Source: Cyrtodaria siliqua (taxonomy: Eukaryota > Mollusca > Bivalvia > Adapedonta > Hiatellidae). From it: a stretch of 64,000 bases of DNA. The position numbers and the translations under genes are program-made. Below are positions 31,606 through 42,724 of the stretch, piece after piece. The first letter of the stretch is position 1. Every line of letters begins with the position of its first letter. The stretch spans positions 186,001 to 250,000 of the forward strand of contig JAWPHD010001809.1 of the NCBI GenBank assembly GCA_037043455.1, given 5' to 3'. Under the pieces are notes generated by a model. That model searched no databases. It was not told where the DNA came from and saw nothing but the letters and a program-made list of their open reading frames with translations.

Positions 31606-32848
31606 ACCGATACCAGTAATATACTGCCTGATTTCTCCCAACTAGCCATGCCCTAAACACAGTACGAGCAATATACTGCGATATTAAATACAGTACGAGT
31701 ATTACACTGTTTTCTCCCAAATAGCTATGTTAACAATACGACTATTACACTGTTTTCTCCCAAATAGCCATGTTAACAATACGAGTACTAGACTGTTTTC
31801 TCCCAAATAGCCATGTTAACAATACGAGTATTACACTGTTTTCTCCCATATAGCCATGTTAACAATACGAGTATTACACTGTTTTCTCCCAAATAGCCAT
31901 GTTAACAATACGAGTATTAGACTGTTTTCTCCCATATAGCCATGTTAACAATACGAGTATTAGACTGTTCTCTCCCAAATAGTCATGTTAACAATACGAG
32001 TACTAGACTGTTTTCTCCCAAATAGCCATGTCAACAATACGAGTATTACACTGTTTCTCCCTACTGCCGATATTCTATACACAATACAAGCAATATACTG
32101 TTTTCTCCTATTTAACCATTACTGTAATCTTCACAATACGAGAAATTCTTCTCCCAACTAGCCATGTTCTATGCAGAAAACGAGTACTGGATTGTTTTCT
32201 CCCAAATAGCCATGTTCTATAAACAATACGACTATTACACTGTTTTCTCCTAACTAGCCATGTTCTATACACAATACGACCAATACACTGTTTTCCACGA
32301 ACCAGCACTGTAATATACACAATACGACTAATCTGATGTATTCTCCCAACTAGCCATGTTCTATACACAGTGCGAGCACTAGACTGTTTTCTCCCAACTA
32401 GCCATGTCCTATACACAGTGCAAGTACTAGACTGTTTTCTCCCAACTAGCCATGTTCTATACACAGTGCGAGTACTAGACTGTTTTCTCCCAACTAGCCA
32501 TGTTCTATACACATTGCAATTACTAGACTGTTTTCTCCCAACTAGCCATGCTCTATACAAAGTGCGAGTACTAGACTGTTTTCTCCCAACTAGCCATGTT
32601 CTATACACAGTGCGAGTACTAGACTGTTTTCTCCCAACTAGCCATGTTCTATACACAGTTCGAGTACTAGACTGTTTTCTCCCAACTAGCCATATTCTAT
32701 ACACAGTGCGAGCACTAGACTGTTTTCTCCCAACTAGCCATGTTCTATACACAGTGCGAGTACTTATAGACTGTTTTCTCCCAACTAGCCATGTTCTTGT
32801 AAACAATACGAGTAGTACATTCTTTTCTACCAAATATCACTGTTATAC
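31606..32848. repeat. Minisatellite, 43-bp then 48-bp units, about 27 units
   Basis: Units share CTGTTTTCTCCCAA, TAGCCATGTT and ACAATACGAGTA. Units from about 31690 to 32030 are 43 bp with AGCCATGTTAACAATACGAG. Units from about 32340 to 32800 are 48 bp with TTCTATACACAGTGCGAG. As 48 is a multiple of three, the array stays open in frames on both strands (16-residue repeats, for example RTWLVGRKQSSTRTVY and RVLDCFLPTSHVLYTV). This is a consequence of unit length, not evidence of a gene. Confidence 0.95.
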
Positions 32849-33035
32849 ACGACTACGAAACGGTGTCATGGTCACCTAGTTTTAAAATTCTTGAAACCTG
32901 ACTTATGTTATTGCACGTTACACAAGCAATAAACGTACCTCATGGTGACGTATTACAGTTCATTCTCTCATGACTTTATCAGCACACGGTCAGTCTAATT
33001 ATTAAACAAATACAATTGAATTATGTGTGATGCAT

Positions 33036-33262
33036 ATTAGTGGCAGAGCGTCCGCCTAGAATGCGGGAGGTTGTGGGTTCAACCCCCGGCCGAGTCATAC
33101 CAAAGATTTCCTAAACATGGTACTGGTACTAGTAGCTTCCTGGCTTGACGTTCAGCACTTACAGGTATGCCTAGGACTGGTTGGCCTGTTACTTAGTAGG
33201 GTATCGTATCACGTGTCTACCACGTAGTATGCCAATGCGGCAGCACTATAAAGTTGAGCATT
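33036..33262 (+). mobile_element. SINE-C (tRNA-headed)
   Basis: A-box-like TTAGTGGCAGAGCG, CTAGAATGCGGGAGGTTG, B box GGGTTCAACCCCCGGCCG, TAGTAGCTTCC, GGCTTGACGTTCAGC and GACTGGTTGGCC. The order equals that of the minus-strand copy at 23545-23768. Confidence 0.8.
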
Positions 33263-33268
33263 GAGCTC

Positions 33269-33636
33269 ACAACAGTACAAGTAGACACCCTGGCGTTACG
33301 ACTGAACGTACAACAGTACAAGTAGATACCCTGGTGTTACGACTGAACGTACAACAGTACAAGTAGACACCCTGGTGTTACGACTGAACGTACAACAGTA
33401 CAAGTAGACACCCTGGCGTTACGACTGAACGTACAACAGTACAAGTAGATACCCTGGTGTTACGACTGAACGTACAACAGTACAAGTAGACACCCTGGTG
33501 TTACGACTGAACGTACAACAGTACAACTAGACACCCTGGTGTTACGACTGAACATACAACAGTACAAGTAGATACCCTGGTGTTACGACTGCACGTACAA
33601 CAGTAAAAGTAGATACCCTGGTGTTACGACTGAACG
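33269..33636. repeat. 41-bp minisatellite, nine units
   Basis: Units built on ACAACAGTACAAGTAGACAC, CCTGGTGTTACGACTGAACG plus T. Variation is limited to single bases, mainly GACAC/GATAC and GGTG/GGCG. Confidence 0.95.
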
Positions 33637-33820
33637 ATTGCTAAAAGTGACGTTAATCCCCATACAAACATACTTTCAAAATAATTTCGAAAGCCAATGG
33701 CCTCAACACAATGTCTCAGTGACTTAGCGACTTTCATCTTTATTATCTCTTATGAACAATAAAAAACGAGTCCTCTGCTTGTGTTCGTTGCTTCCAAAGA
33801 ATAATATGTATGTATTGACA

Positions 33821-33875
33821 TTCGCACTAGCGTTTACTTAGTGGTGACACACCACTAAGTAAACGCTAGTGCGAA
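33821..33875. repeat. Perfect 26-bp hairpin with a 3-nt loop
   Basis: The arm from TTCGCACTAGCGTTTACTTA through GTGGTG (33821-33846) is matched by its perfect inverse (33850-33875). The loop is ACA. Such perfect arms are rare unless recent. Confidence 0.95.
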
Positions 33876-34963
33876 CGCTACTGTAAAAAAGAAAAGAAAA
33901 AAAGCTCAGATTTCAAACCAGTATTTGTATTACTTACTAGTCCTGTTGTGTTCTTCGAGTCCAATATTAATGGCTTTAAAGTAGAATAATGCATAAGACG
34001 ATGCTAGGGGTCACCCTACAATATATTAAAGGGGTTGATGCACTATTTTCAAAGATTTATTTAAAAGAGCTCTGAAAATCTTCAAAAAAAGGTGAAATAA
34101 TTATTATCAAATTGTCATTAAAAATAATGGTATGTAAATTTCAATCCCAAATATTTCTAAAAGTTTAAAGGATAAACATTCAGTAGAAGCTGCTATTTAT
34201 AAATATGATAAAAACTATAAATCAATTGCAACTTCATACGATTGTTTATCTTTGAAGGTCCTGAGAATATTTGTGAATATTTGTGAACGAAATTTGAGTA
34301 CTTGAGCTCAAGTCTAAGACTATTTTGAAGAATGGTTGGTGAATTCCAGACCAGAGTAAGCTAATACATACTCCAGCTAAGTACATTTTCAATAAGGAGC
34401 AAGAAGTAATAGTTTGAAGAGTACAAATAGAAGTAATACGTTTCTATCCATTGTCCTATTACTCTTCTAAATGGTGACACATGCAACGCCTAAGTAATTT
34501 GTAACAGGAGGGCATTTGTCAAGTGATAATCGTCTGATCTAGGTGACGATAATTTACTTTGTACATCGATGAACAAGTAAAATATAGTTGGTTCATTTAA
34601 ACAGCGAGATGGGCTACATCTACTAGTCTCTTACGCCCATCGAGGTTTTTAAAAACAACCAACGAGCTGAGAAATATTCTTATTGCCGGAGCCTCAAGGC
34701 TCCGGATATATGTATCCCGGACTCAGAAAGCTGCTATGAATGTTGGACTGTGTAACAACGTCATTTCACTGTTCATAAAACAAACGTATTTTAGTAAGAA
34801 TACCGGGACGCAGTCAAATCGGTATACAAGCATTTTATGGGTCTTCTACTACTTGAATTACGTATCCATTTAAGGGATACAGTCTATAAATCTGTTCTCA
34901 GCATACGAATACAGCTGGTTCCAAATCGGTATCGTCACTGATTGTTGACTGATGTTAAACGTC
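33876..34963. other. No recognisable feature
   Basis: AT-rich sequence; a short palindrome GGAGCCTCAAGGCTCC lies near 34690. No gene or shared repeat seen. Confidence 0.5.
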
Positions 34964-35471
34964 TCTGAGTTAACTGCAGGCCGACTGTCAGACTTATTTT
35001 CATACTGTTTCATGTTAACAGACACGGTCCTGGATCCCGAACGAGCCCCCAAATATAACAGGTGGTGAACAAATCGTTCCTCAACCGGTACTCGAACCCA
35101 GGGTCTCTGGTTTACCGTACCAGGGCTCTAACCACTGAGCTATCGAGGACATACGGTTAGGAATCGATTATTCACCATTTACCTGTACCCGGTTATATAC
35201 ACCCCCGCCAGATTGAAATTCGTCTTTGAATTTCTAGTGGAGTTAACTCCAGGCCGGCTGTCAGGCTTATTTTCATACTGTTTCATGTTAACAGACACGG
35301 TCCTGGCTCCTGGACGAGCCCCCAAATATAACAGGTGGTGAAAAAAATCGTTCCTCAACCGGGACTCGAACCCAGGGTATCTGGATTACCGTACCAGCGC
35401 TCTACCAACTGAGCTATCGAGGATATACGGCTAGGAATCGATATTTCACCATATACCTGTACCCGGTTACA
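34964..35471 (-). mobile_element. Miniature LTR element, LTR-internal-LTR-internal array
   Basis: Minus strand, left to right: LTR (35327-35471, 145 bp), primer site (35307-35324), internal region (35198-35326), LTR (35054-35197, 144 bp), primer site (35034-35051, one change from the tRNA-Pro match), then about 70 bp of internal sequence that ends at 34964. The internal region opens with GACCGTGTCTGTTAAC and ATGAAACAGTATGAAAAT, as in the 30.8 kb copy. Each LTR has a 72-nt tRNA-like sequence (35352-35423 and 35078-35149). The repeated LTR-internal order suggests recombination between copies or a tandem insertion. Confidence 0.78.
35078..35149 (-). promoter_or_regulatory. Best-preserved tRNA-like sequence in an LTR
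   Basis: 72 nt with acceptor TCCTCGA/TTGAGGA, D arm GCTC/GAGC, anticodon arm CTGGT/ACCAG with loop ACGGTAA and T arm CTGGG/ACCGG. All four helices pair, with G-T allowed. A box TAGCTCAGTGG and B-box-like GGTTCGAGTAC, one base off the consensus. Position 33 is C rather than U. Confidence 0.75.
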
Positions 35472-36109
35472 TAAGGATGAAAACAAAAATTGATCAAAGA
35501 TATCTGTATATGGTATGTGATAATACAGCAAAAATAGCTGTCATGTTTACAAAATGTGAATAAAATGCTTATTTTGTTTAATTTATAAAATCATCGCTAA
35601 CATACTATCGTATCTTTTATTAATTGCTTTATATTGCAATACAATTCGAACTTTTAATCCAACATTTATATTTTTGTCGTAAAATAAAACATACGCTCAC
35701 TTTTAAATTGCAAACACAGTTTTAAACAATTATGATATGCATTTAGTGGAATTATTTGGTTTAAGGTAAGACTCTACTGCAATAGATACATATAGGTTTA
35801 AAACTGGAAAATAGTATACACCTAAGTCAAAATGTAATTTAAGAAATTGGAGAATATTTTTATATGTATACGTTCTAAATGACAGTTTCAAATAACGAAA
35901 TCATGTATTTTTTATGATAATCCCTTTCGCTTAAAAATGACATCTTAAACAAAAGTGTTAAGTTATAAGTTGAACAGCTCTTGTATATACCAAGACATTT
36001 TCATTAATGTGGATGCTATGCTTTCAACGTTATCTCTCGGAATCCATCTTCTATATATGATCATGGAGACCTTGACATTTGACCTTCCGAATCCGAAGTT
36101 TTATGAGAA
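35472..36109. other. No recognisable feature
   Basis: AT-rich sequence with no supported feature. Confidence 0.5.
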
Positions 36110-36500
36110 GTGCTATGGTTTCAAAGTTATTTAGCGGAATGTGTATTTCCATATAAGGTCATTGCGACCTTGCCATTTGACCCATTCACCCCAAAACAAT
36201 AGGGTTTCTCAAAGTTATTGTCCGGAATGTTTATTTTCATATAAGGTCATGGCGAACATGAACTTTAACCTACATATACCTATGAAGTTTCATGAGTGTG
36301 GGTTTTATGGTTTCGAAGTTATTGTCCGGTATGATTATTTTCATATAAGGTCATGGCGACCATGAACTTTAACCTACTGACCCCAAAAATAAAAGAGTTT
36401 CTCCTCTCATTTAGGACATTGTATCTATGAAGTATTATGGTTTCAAAGTTAATTTCCGGAATGCGTAATTGTTTACGGACGGACTGGCGGACGGACGGAC
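36110..36500. repeat. Degenerate tandem repeat, about 110-130 bp units
   Basis: Units share TTTCATATAAGGTCATGGCG, ACCTTGAC- or AACTTTAACC-like words, GACCCCAAAA and ATGGTTTCAAAGTTATT. It ends in a GACGGAC run near 36477. The unit design resembles that of the 53740-54560 block. Confidence 0.75.
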
Positions 36501-36744
36501 AATCCCACACATAATACGTTCCGTTATTCAAACGAGTGTATAATAAAATGAACTAAAGCATTCTTGAACATGTTTACAAGAGATTAATGTGTATAAACTT
36601 GGATCTAAATACGTATACCATTCAATAAACATTTCATTTCCTACATAATTTAGATGAATTTTTGAACGCATTCATAATAATTGCACCCTGAATAATTCCA
36701 GTTTTCTTTATACAATATAAAAAAACGAGCACATACTATATAGA

Positions 36745-39640
36745 TAACGTCATATCGTTGTTTCATTTGTGATGCAGCAAAATACAACACTGATTTTTTT
36801 ATTGTGTTTTATTAACGAGTTGTTCCAGATTATCTGCTTGGAAATAGATTCCATATTGTTTTTATAATTTATTTTTGACCAGCTTTCAATTATTTCTTTA
36901 AAAAACACATTCTTTATACCAATTGTATTTACGTCTTTACAATTAAGATTGCATTCGAAAAACGCGCTTCCACCTATTTTATTTAGTTCTTTTTCCATGA
37001 TGCGTTATTGTTTGGGTCTAAAATTCGCTTAATCCAGCTATATTTTAAGGATTTTATATACACTTCTAAATTGATCATTTTTAGTAGGTTTTTCTTTCTA
37101 TTTTATTAGGTTTGTCATTCCAAAGGATTGATACATGTGTTGTGTTATATCTTTGATAATATCCTCTTTAGGGTTTTCTAGGACTGTAAATGGGTATATA
37201 AGTTTGGGAAGAGCAAAACTTTTAATAACTGTGATTTTACCTTAGAGATAAATCAAGTTTTTTCCATTTATTTAAACACGTATAAAATAAAATTAATTTT
37301 TGGATTTAAGTTAAGTTCGTGCACTTTTTTTCTATTATTTGTGAAAAACATCCCTTAGGTACTTGCTTTATCTAATGTCCATCTAAGTTTTTTGTTTTTA
37401 CAATATTCAATGTAAGTATTTTTAAGGGAACCAATTCTTAAAATAGTTGTTTTTTCCGTATTTAATTATAACCCAGATATATTTCGAAACTCTTCAACTA
37501 CATTAACTAATGTTTCTAATGATTTTTGTGAACCATCCATCATAAACGTAGCATCGTCGGCGAAGAATGAATTTTTAATTTCTTCTTCGGCTATAACTAT
37601 CCCTTTAATATTATTCTCATGTTTTATAGCATCTGACAAAATTTAAATAACTATAATAAACAAAACGGGCGACAGTGGGTATCCTTGTCTAACTCCTCTT
37701 TGAACCTTAAATAAATCAGACATATATCCATTATTTGAAACAGAACTTTGTACATCATGATACAACAGTGTTATCCAATTTGTTATAGAGTCACCGAAGT
37801 TAAAATATCGGAAACAGGTTAAAATAAATTCATGATCTATACTATCAAAGGCTTTTTCAAAATCTTCGAAAGAAAGTAAACTCGGACTTCCGTTGTCGTT
37901 AAGTAATACATGACATCAAATACAGGTCTTACATTTTCCCCAATATATCTTCCCTTTATTAAACCGGTTTGTGATGCGTTAATAACATGTGGAATAACAC
38001 TTTTAAGTCTATTTGTGATTGTTTTAGTTGCTATTTGTAATCAATATTTAGTAAAGTATTTAGTGATGCTAGTTCTTTATCTTTTTTTGGTAAAAGCGTT
38101 ATTATATATTGTTTCTGTAGCGTGGTAAAATCGCCTTTATCATATGAATAATTAACCGAGTTTAAGTAAAATTGTTTTAAAGTGGTGATACCAACTGAAC
38201 CAGGACTTTTATTGTTTTTCATGTTTCATATTTTCATACTGTTTCATGCTAACAGACACGGTCCTGGCTGCTGGACGAGACCCCAAACATAACGCCATAG
38301 TACATCCGTATTCATTTAAGTTTCCTTCGAGTCTGAGCTTTTGTTCCTCGTTTAGATTCGGAACATGTGCATAAGGAAAAAAATCGTGGTTAGAGCCAAT
38401 TAAGTTAACTTTTTTGTACAGTTGTTCGTAGTATGATTTTGTTTCTTCAATTATATCTTTATAATGTCCAATTTCATTACCGTTTTTTACTAATCTTGTA
38501 ATAGTTTTTTTTTCTCTGATCTTGTCCTTTCTAAATTTGAGAAATATTTAGTATTTTTCTCTGCCCTTTCGATATAGCGTGCTTTTGCTCTCAAAATTAA
38601 TCCGTTTGTTTCTATTTCAATTATTTATGCTTATTTTTCTTTCTGTGCTTTTATTGTTTCATTGAATTGGTCATTGTTGGGTCGTTTGCTAATTCATATT
38701 CTAATGTATCTATTTCCCTAGTGACTATGTTTTCTTCATTTATTTCCCTTTTTTTGTAGTTGAACAATATTTAATTGTTTCATTTCTTATTGCACCCGTA
38801 ATTAATTCCCATAATGTATTCTGGTTTGCATTTATAGCATTTCGAATATTTATTTGATATTCATCATTTAAAAGTACACTATTATTAAGTTTATAATATC
38901 CAGGTCCATGATCTTTCTTTGTCAAGTTAATGTTAAAATATACAATTTAATGATCAGAACGTAAACCAGCAGATATTTTACATTTCGTAACATTATTTAC
39001 TATATTCGAGGATATTAAAATGTAGTCAAGTCTACAAAAAATTGGATGTTTATGGTTAGAATGCCATTTAAAATGTTGAGAGTCGGGATTCAATATTCGC
39101 CATATGTCGTTTATATCATAATTAAGGAATTTATCTTTTCTCTGGTCTTTTTATTTTCCTCCATTGTGCCATTTTTCTTATCTTTTCCATGTCAATTACC
39201 GTATTAAAATCACCCCTATAATAATTGTTTCGTCGTCGAGCTCAATAATAAAATGCTCTAATTTCGTGAAAAAATGTATATCGTCTTTGTTCGGTCCATA
39301 CACATTTAGTATCAGTAAATCCTTCTCCTCAATGTTAATTTTTAAGTAATGTTATCTATCAAAAATTATCTCGGTGTGTTCAATAAGTTTACATTGAATG
39401 TTTGAGTTTATAAGGATGCCCACATCTTTGCTATTACTACTGTCACCGCTAAAGTAAGCGTCATGCCTCCATTCTTGCTTCCATTTTTCAAAACAATTTG
39501 GATCACAATGCAATTCTTGCAGAAGACATTTTGAATAATTGTTAAATTTAAGCCATTCAAATATTTGTTTTCGTTTTTTGTTTCGCCTAATCCTTTAACT
39601 ATAAAAGTACATATTTTCAGATTGTTTTATATTGTTTAAG
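36745..39640 (-). pseudogene. Decayed L1/Tx1-type LINE ORF2
   Basis: Minus-strand translation in broken frames gives an endonuclease region: LLQELHCDPNCFEKWKQEW (catalytic Glu), a SGDSSNSKDVGILIN block, LNVYGPNKDD, and RGDFNTV after a one-base frameshift. Then follow HGPGYYKLNNSVLL and the reverse transcriptase: NNKSPGSVGITT, QYIITLLPKKDKELA, SFEDFEKAFDSIDHEF (motif A), VQRGVRQGYPLSPVLF (motif B) and NSFFADDATFMMDGS (motif C, FADD). A C-terminal block FFKEIIESWSKINY ends near 36750. Several stops and frameshifts and an inserted LTR-element fragment (38223-38292) show that it is inactive. Clade by motif style; L1 versus Tx1 not resolved. Confidence 0.85.
38223..38292 (-). mobile_element. LTR-element fragment inside the LINE
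   Basis: Minus strand: GTTATGTTTGGGGTCTCGTC, then CAGGACCGTGTCTGTTAGC and ATGAAACAGTATGAAAATAT. This equals the LTR end, a worn primer site and the first 50 bp of the internal region of the tRNA-LTR elements. No full LTR is present. Confidence 0.8.
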
Positions 39641-39659
39641 TTTATCTGGTCTCCGTTAC

Positions 39660-40666
39660 ATCATGTTAATTACAGCAACATAGAGATATACTTCAAAAAC
39701 CACATCATTTATACAACCTGTCCGCACTGGAAAAAAAATGGTCACAGACCCAAGGTAAAGAGCAAAGAAGTATAGTTCTGAGAGGAGGAATGGTTTGCAC
39801 TTGACAGATTCGCTTTCTAAATATAACCATCCGTGGACGGCACCTCAATTTGAATGTAGCAATATTTGACTGTTATCTATGAAAATATATCACTATGTGA
39901 ATCACATATAATAAACATCCATTCCATGCATGTCTTATATGATTGTTAACTTATTTACAAAAGTATATACGCCATACCATTATATACACAGGAAAAATAT
40001 CTAGGCATTGAATTCGTATGTTTTTCAACTCCGACACGCATGCATTTCACATATGCATTCCACATGAAAGCAACACATAATTTTTGTATGTAATACATAT
40101 GAAAATAGTTTACTTAATATTATTAAACAGGTTGTTGATACCATTTTCTACAATATTCTGCAATTATTTTTTTTCATAAATACATTATGTATTTAATGCG
40201 TAATAGTTTCATATGAAATACACATTTATGGCACAGGTCTATTACTTTAACATGAAAAACATATGTGTCACATATGCATCATTTACATATGTGAAGCATA
40301 TGTAAATAACATTATGTATATGAAAGAAACATGCAAATAATAAGAAAGTAACACATGTGGCACATGTCACAACACTTTTCCTATATGCACCTTCAAGCTC
40401 GTACACCCGAGCACACGCACATTCTCACACACGTACGCACGCATGCTCGCACAAACATTCACCCCTCCCCCACCCACCCCACACGTATATCTACTGGTAC
40501 AAATTTAAGGAACAGAACTCCATTATTCTACAAACCACACTTTTTCTCAGTCGTATAACATCTCAATATTTTCAAATTGTTAACAGTATATTCTGTGGTA
40601 GCTTAAAAGGGGGAACAAACTATTTAACCTAAGAAACAAAACATGTAGACTGGATATTACATTTTC
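39660..40666. other. No gene; AT-rich with ACATATG words
   Basis: Contains repeated ACATATG/CATATGT words (40040-40320) that give small palindromes, and a CACACG-rich patch near 40400. No supported gene. Confidence 0.5.
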
Positions 40667-42045
40667 TAAACCTCACTACAGTACCTGTTCACTAAACCTC
40701 AATACAGTACCCGTTCACTAAACCCCACTAGAGTACCCGTTCATTAAACCCCACTAGAGTACCCGTTCACTAAACCTCACTACAGTACCCGTTCATTAAA
40801 CCTCACTAGAGTACCCGTTCAGTAAACCTCACTAGAGTACCCGTTCAGTAAACCTCACTACAGGACCCGTTCAGTAAACCTCACTACAGTACCCGTTCAT
40901 TAAACCTCACTACAGTACCCGTTCATTAAACCTCACTACAGTAACCGTTCATTAAACCTCACTACAGTACCCGTTCACTAAACCCCACTACAGGACCCGT
41001 TCAGTAAACCTCGCTACAGGACCCGTTCACTAAACCCCACTAGAGTACTCGTTCATTAAACCTCACTACAGCACCCGTTCATTAAACCTCACTACAGTAC
41101 CCGTTCATTAAACCTCACTACAGTACCCGTTCATTAAACATCACTACAGTACCCGTTCAGTAAACCTCACTACAGTACCCGTTCATTAAACCTCACTACA
41201 GTAACCGTTCATTAAACCTCACTACAGTACCTGTTCACTAAACCTCGCTACAGTACCCGTTCACAAAACCCCACTACAGGACCCGTTCAGTAAACCTCGC
41301 TACAGGACCCGTTCACTAAACCCCACTAGAGTACCCGTTAATTAAACCTCACTACAGTACCCGTTCATTAAACCTCACTACAGTACCCGTTCATTAAACC
41401 TCACTACAGTACCCGTTCATTAAACCTCACTACAGTAACCTTTCATTAAACCTCACTACAGTACCCGTTCACTAAACCTCGCTACAGTACCCGTTCACTA
41501 AACCTCACTACAGTACCCGTTCACTAAACCCCACGTCAGGACCCGTTCACTAAACCCCACTAGAGTACCCGTTCATTAAACCTCACTACAGTACCCGTTC
41601 ATTAAACCTCACTTGAGTACCCGTTCATTAAATCTCGCTACAGTACCCGTTCACTAAACCTCACTACAGTACCCGTTCATTAAACCTCACTATAGTACCC
41701 GTTCATTAAACCTCACTACAGTACCCGTTCACTAAACCTCACTACAGTACCCGTTCACTAAACCAGACTACAGGACCCGTTCACTAAACCCCACTAGAGT
41801 ACCCGTTCATTAAACCTCACTAGAGTACCCGTTCACTAAACCCCACTACAGTACCCTTCACTAAACCTCACTACAGTACTCGTTCACTAAACCTCACTAC
41901 AGTACCCGTTCTCTAAACCTCACTACAGTACTCGTTCTCTAAACCTCACTACAGTACCCGTTTGTACAGTACCCGTTTACTAAACCTTACTTCAGTACCC
42001 GTTCACTAAACTTCACTACAGTACCCGTTTACTAAACCTCACTAC
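40667..42045. repeat. 26-bp satellite, about 53 units
   Basis: Units of CCTCACTACAGTACCCGTTC plus ACTAAA or ATTAAA. Variants such as CCCCACTAGAGTAC and CTCGCTACAGGAC recur as groups: the same run of three variants is seen at about 40981 and 41268, 287 bp or 11 units apart. Confidence 0.95.
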
Positions 42046-42484
42046 TAACTTATTTTGTACATAGTATATAATTTAGTTTAATAAAACAACAAACAGAATC
42101 GTATGCTTGTAATCATCATAAATGAAACTTCCTAAATTGTTAACGTGTGTACCTGTAACCATTATCAACAATTTGGTATACTGCGTAAAGCCACGTGTAT
42201 AAACATTACTATCTTACAGTATACTGTCTCGCAAAATGTAAACTATTACTATGCTATAAAAAGCATTTTGTATTGTTTTTTAATCCCTACAACCACTTAA
42301 GTACAGAAACATGATATAAGGAAAAAACAAAAACATGCTTCATGTACTATTCGTACGACATTTTACCTTACAAGATAGTACCTTGTAGTAACCTCGTTAA
42401 GCTATCTTGTTCTAGTATTTACAAAAGTCCTGAAAAAAAACAAAGAAGATGGCTCAGTAGTTCAACTATTGTTTGTTTGTTTTT
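42046..42484. other. No recognisable feature
   Basis: AT-rich spacer between the satellite and a SINE. Confidence 0.5.
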
Positions 42485-42724
42485 TGTTTGTATGGTGTTG
42501 TACGTCATTTTCAACACATTTAAGGTTAGATATGACGGTCGATTTTTTGTGGTGGAGGCAGATCACCCACTTTTCCTGGGTAGAACTAGTACTGTACACC
42601 TCCGTCATCCGTAAAAATCGACACTTCCTCACTTACAAGTCGAGCTCCCAGTGGGATTCGAACCCGCAGCGGTGAGAGGCGAAGGTTTACAACGCAACGG
42701 CGTTAACCATTTGGCCACGGAGAC
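42485..42724 (-). mobile_element. SINE-A, full length
   Basis: The best copy for defining the family. Minus strand: GTCTCCGTGGCCAAATGGTT head, GGGTTCGAATCCCACTGGG, GAGCTCGACTTGTAAGTG, CGATTTTTACGGATGACGG, TACTAGTTCTACCCAGG, GTGATCTGCCTCCACCAC, AAATCGACCGTCATATC, TGACGTACAACACCATAC. Confidence 0.9.

Noticed and set aside
32108..32879. Open frames of 241 codons (minus) and 169 codons (plus) with 16-residue repeats
   Set aside because: Both come from the 48-bp minisatellite unit, which is a multiple of three. Frames on both strands at once argue against coding.
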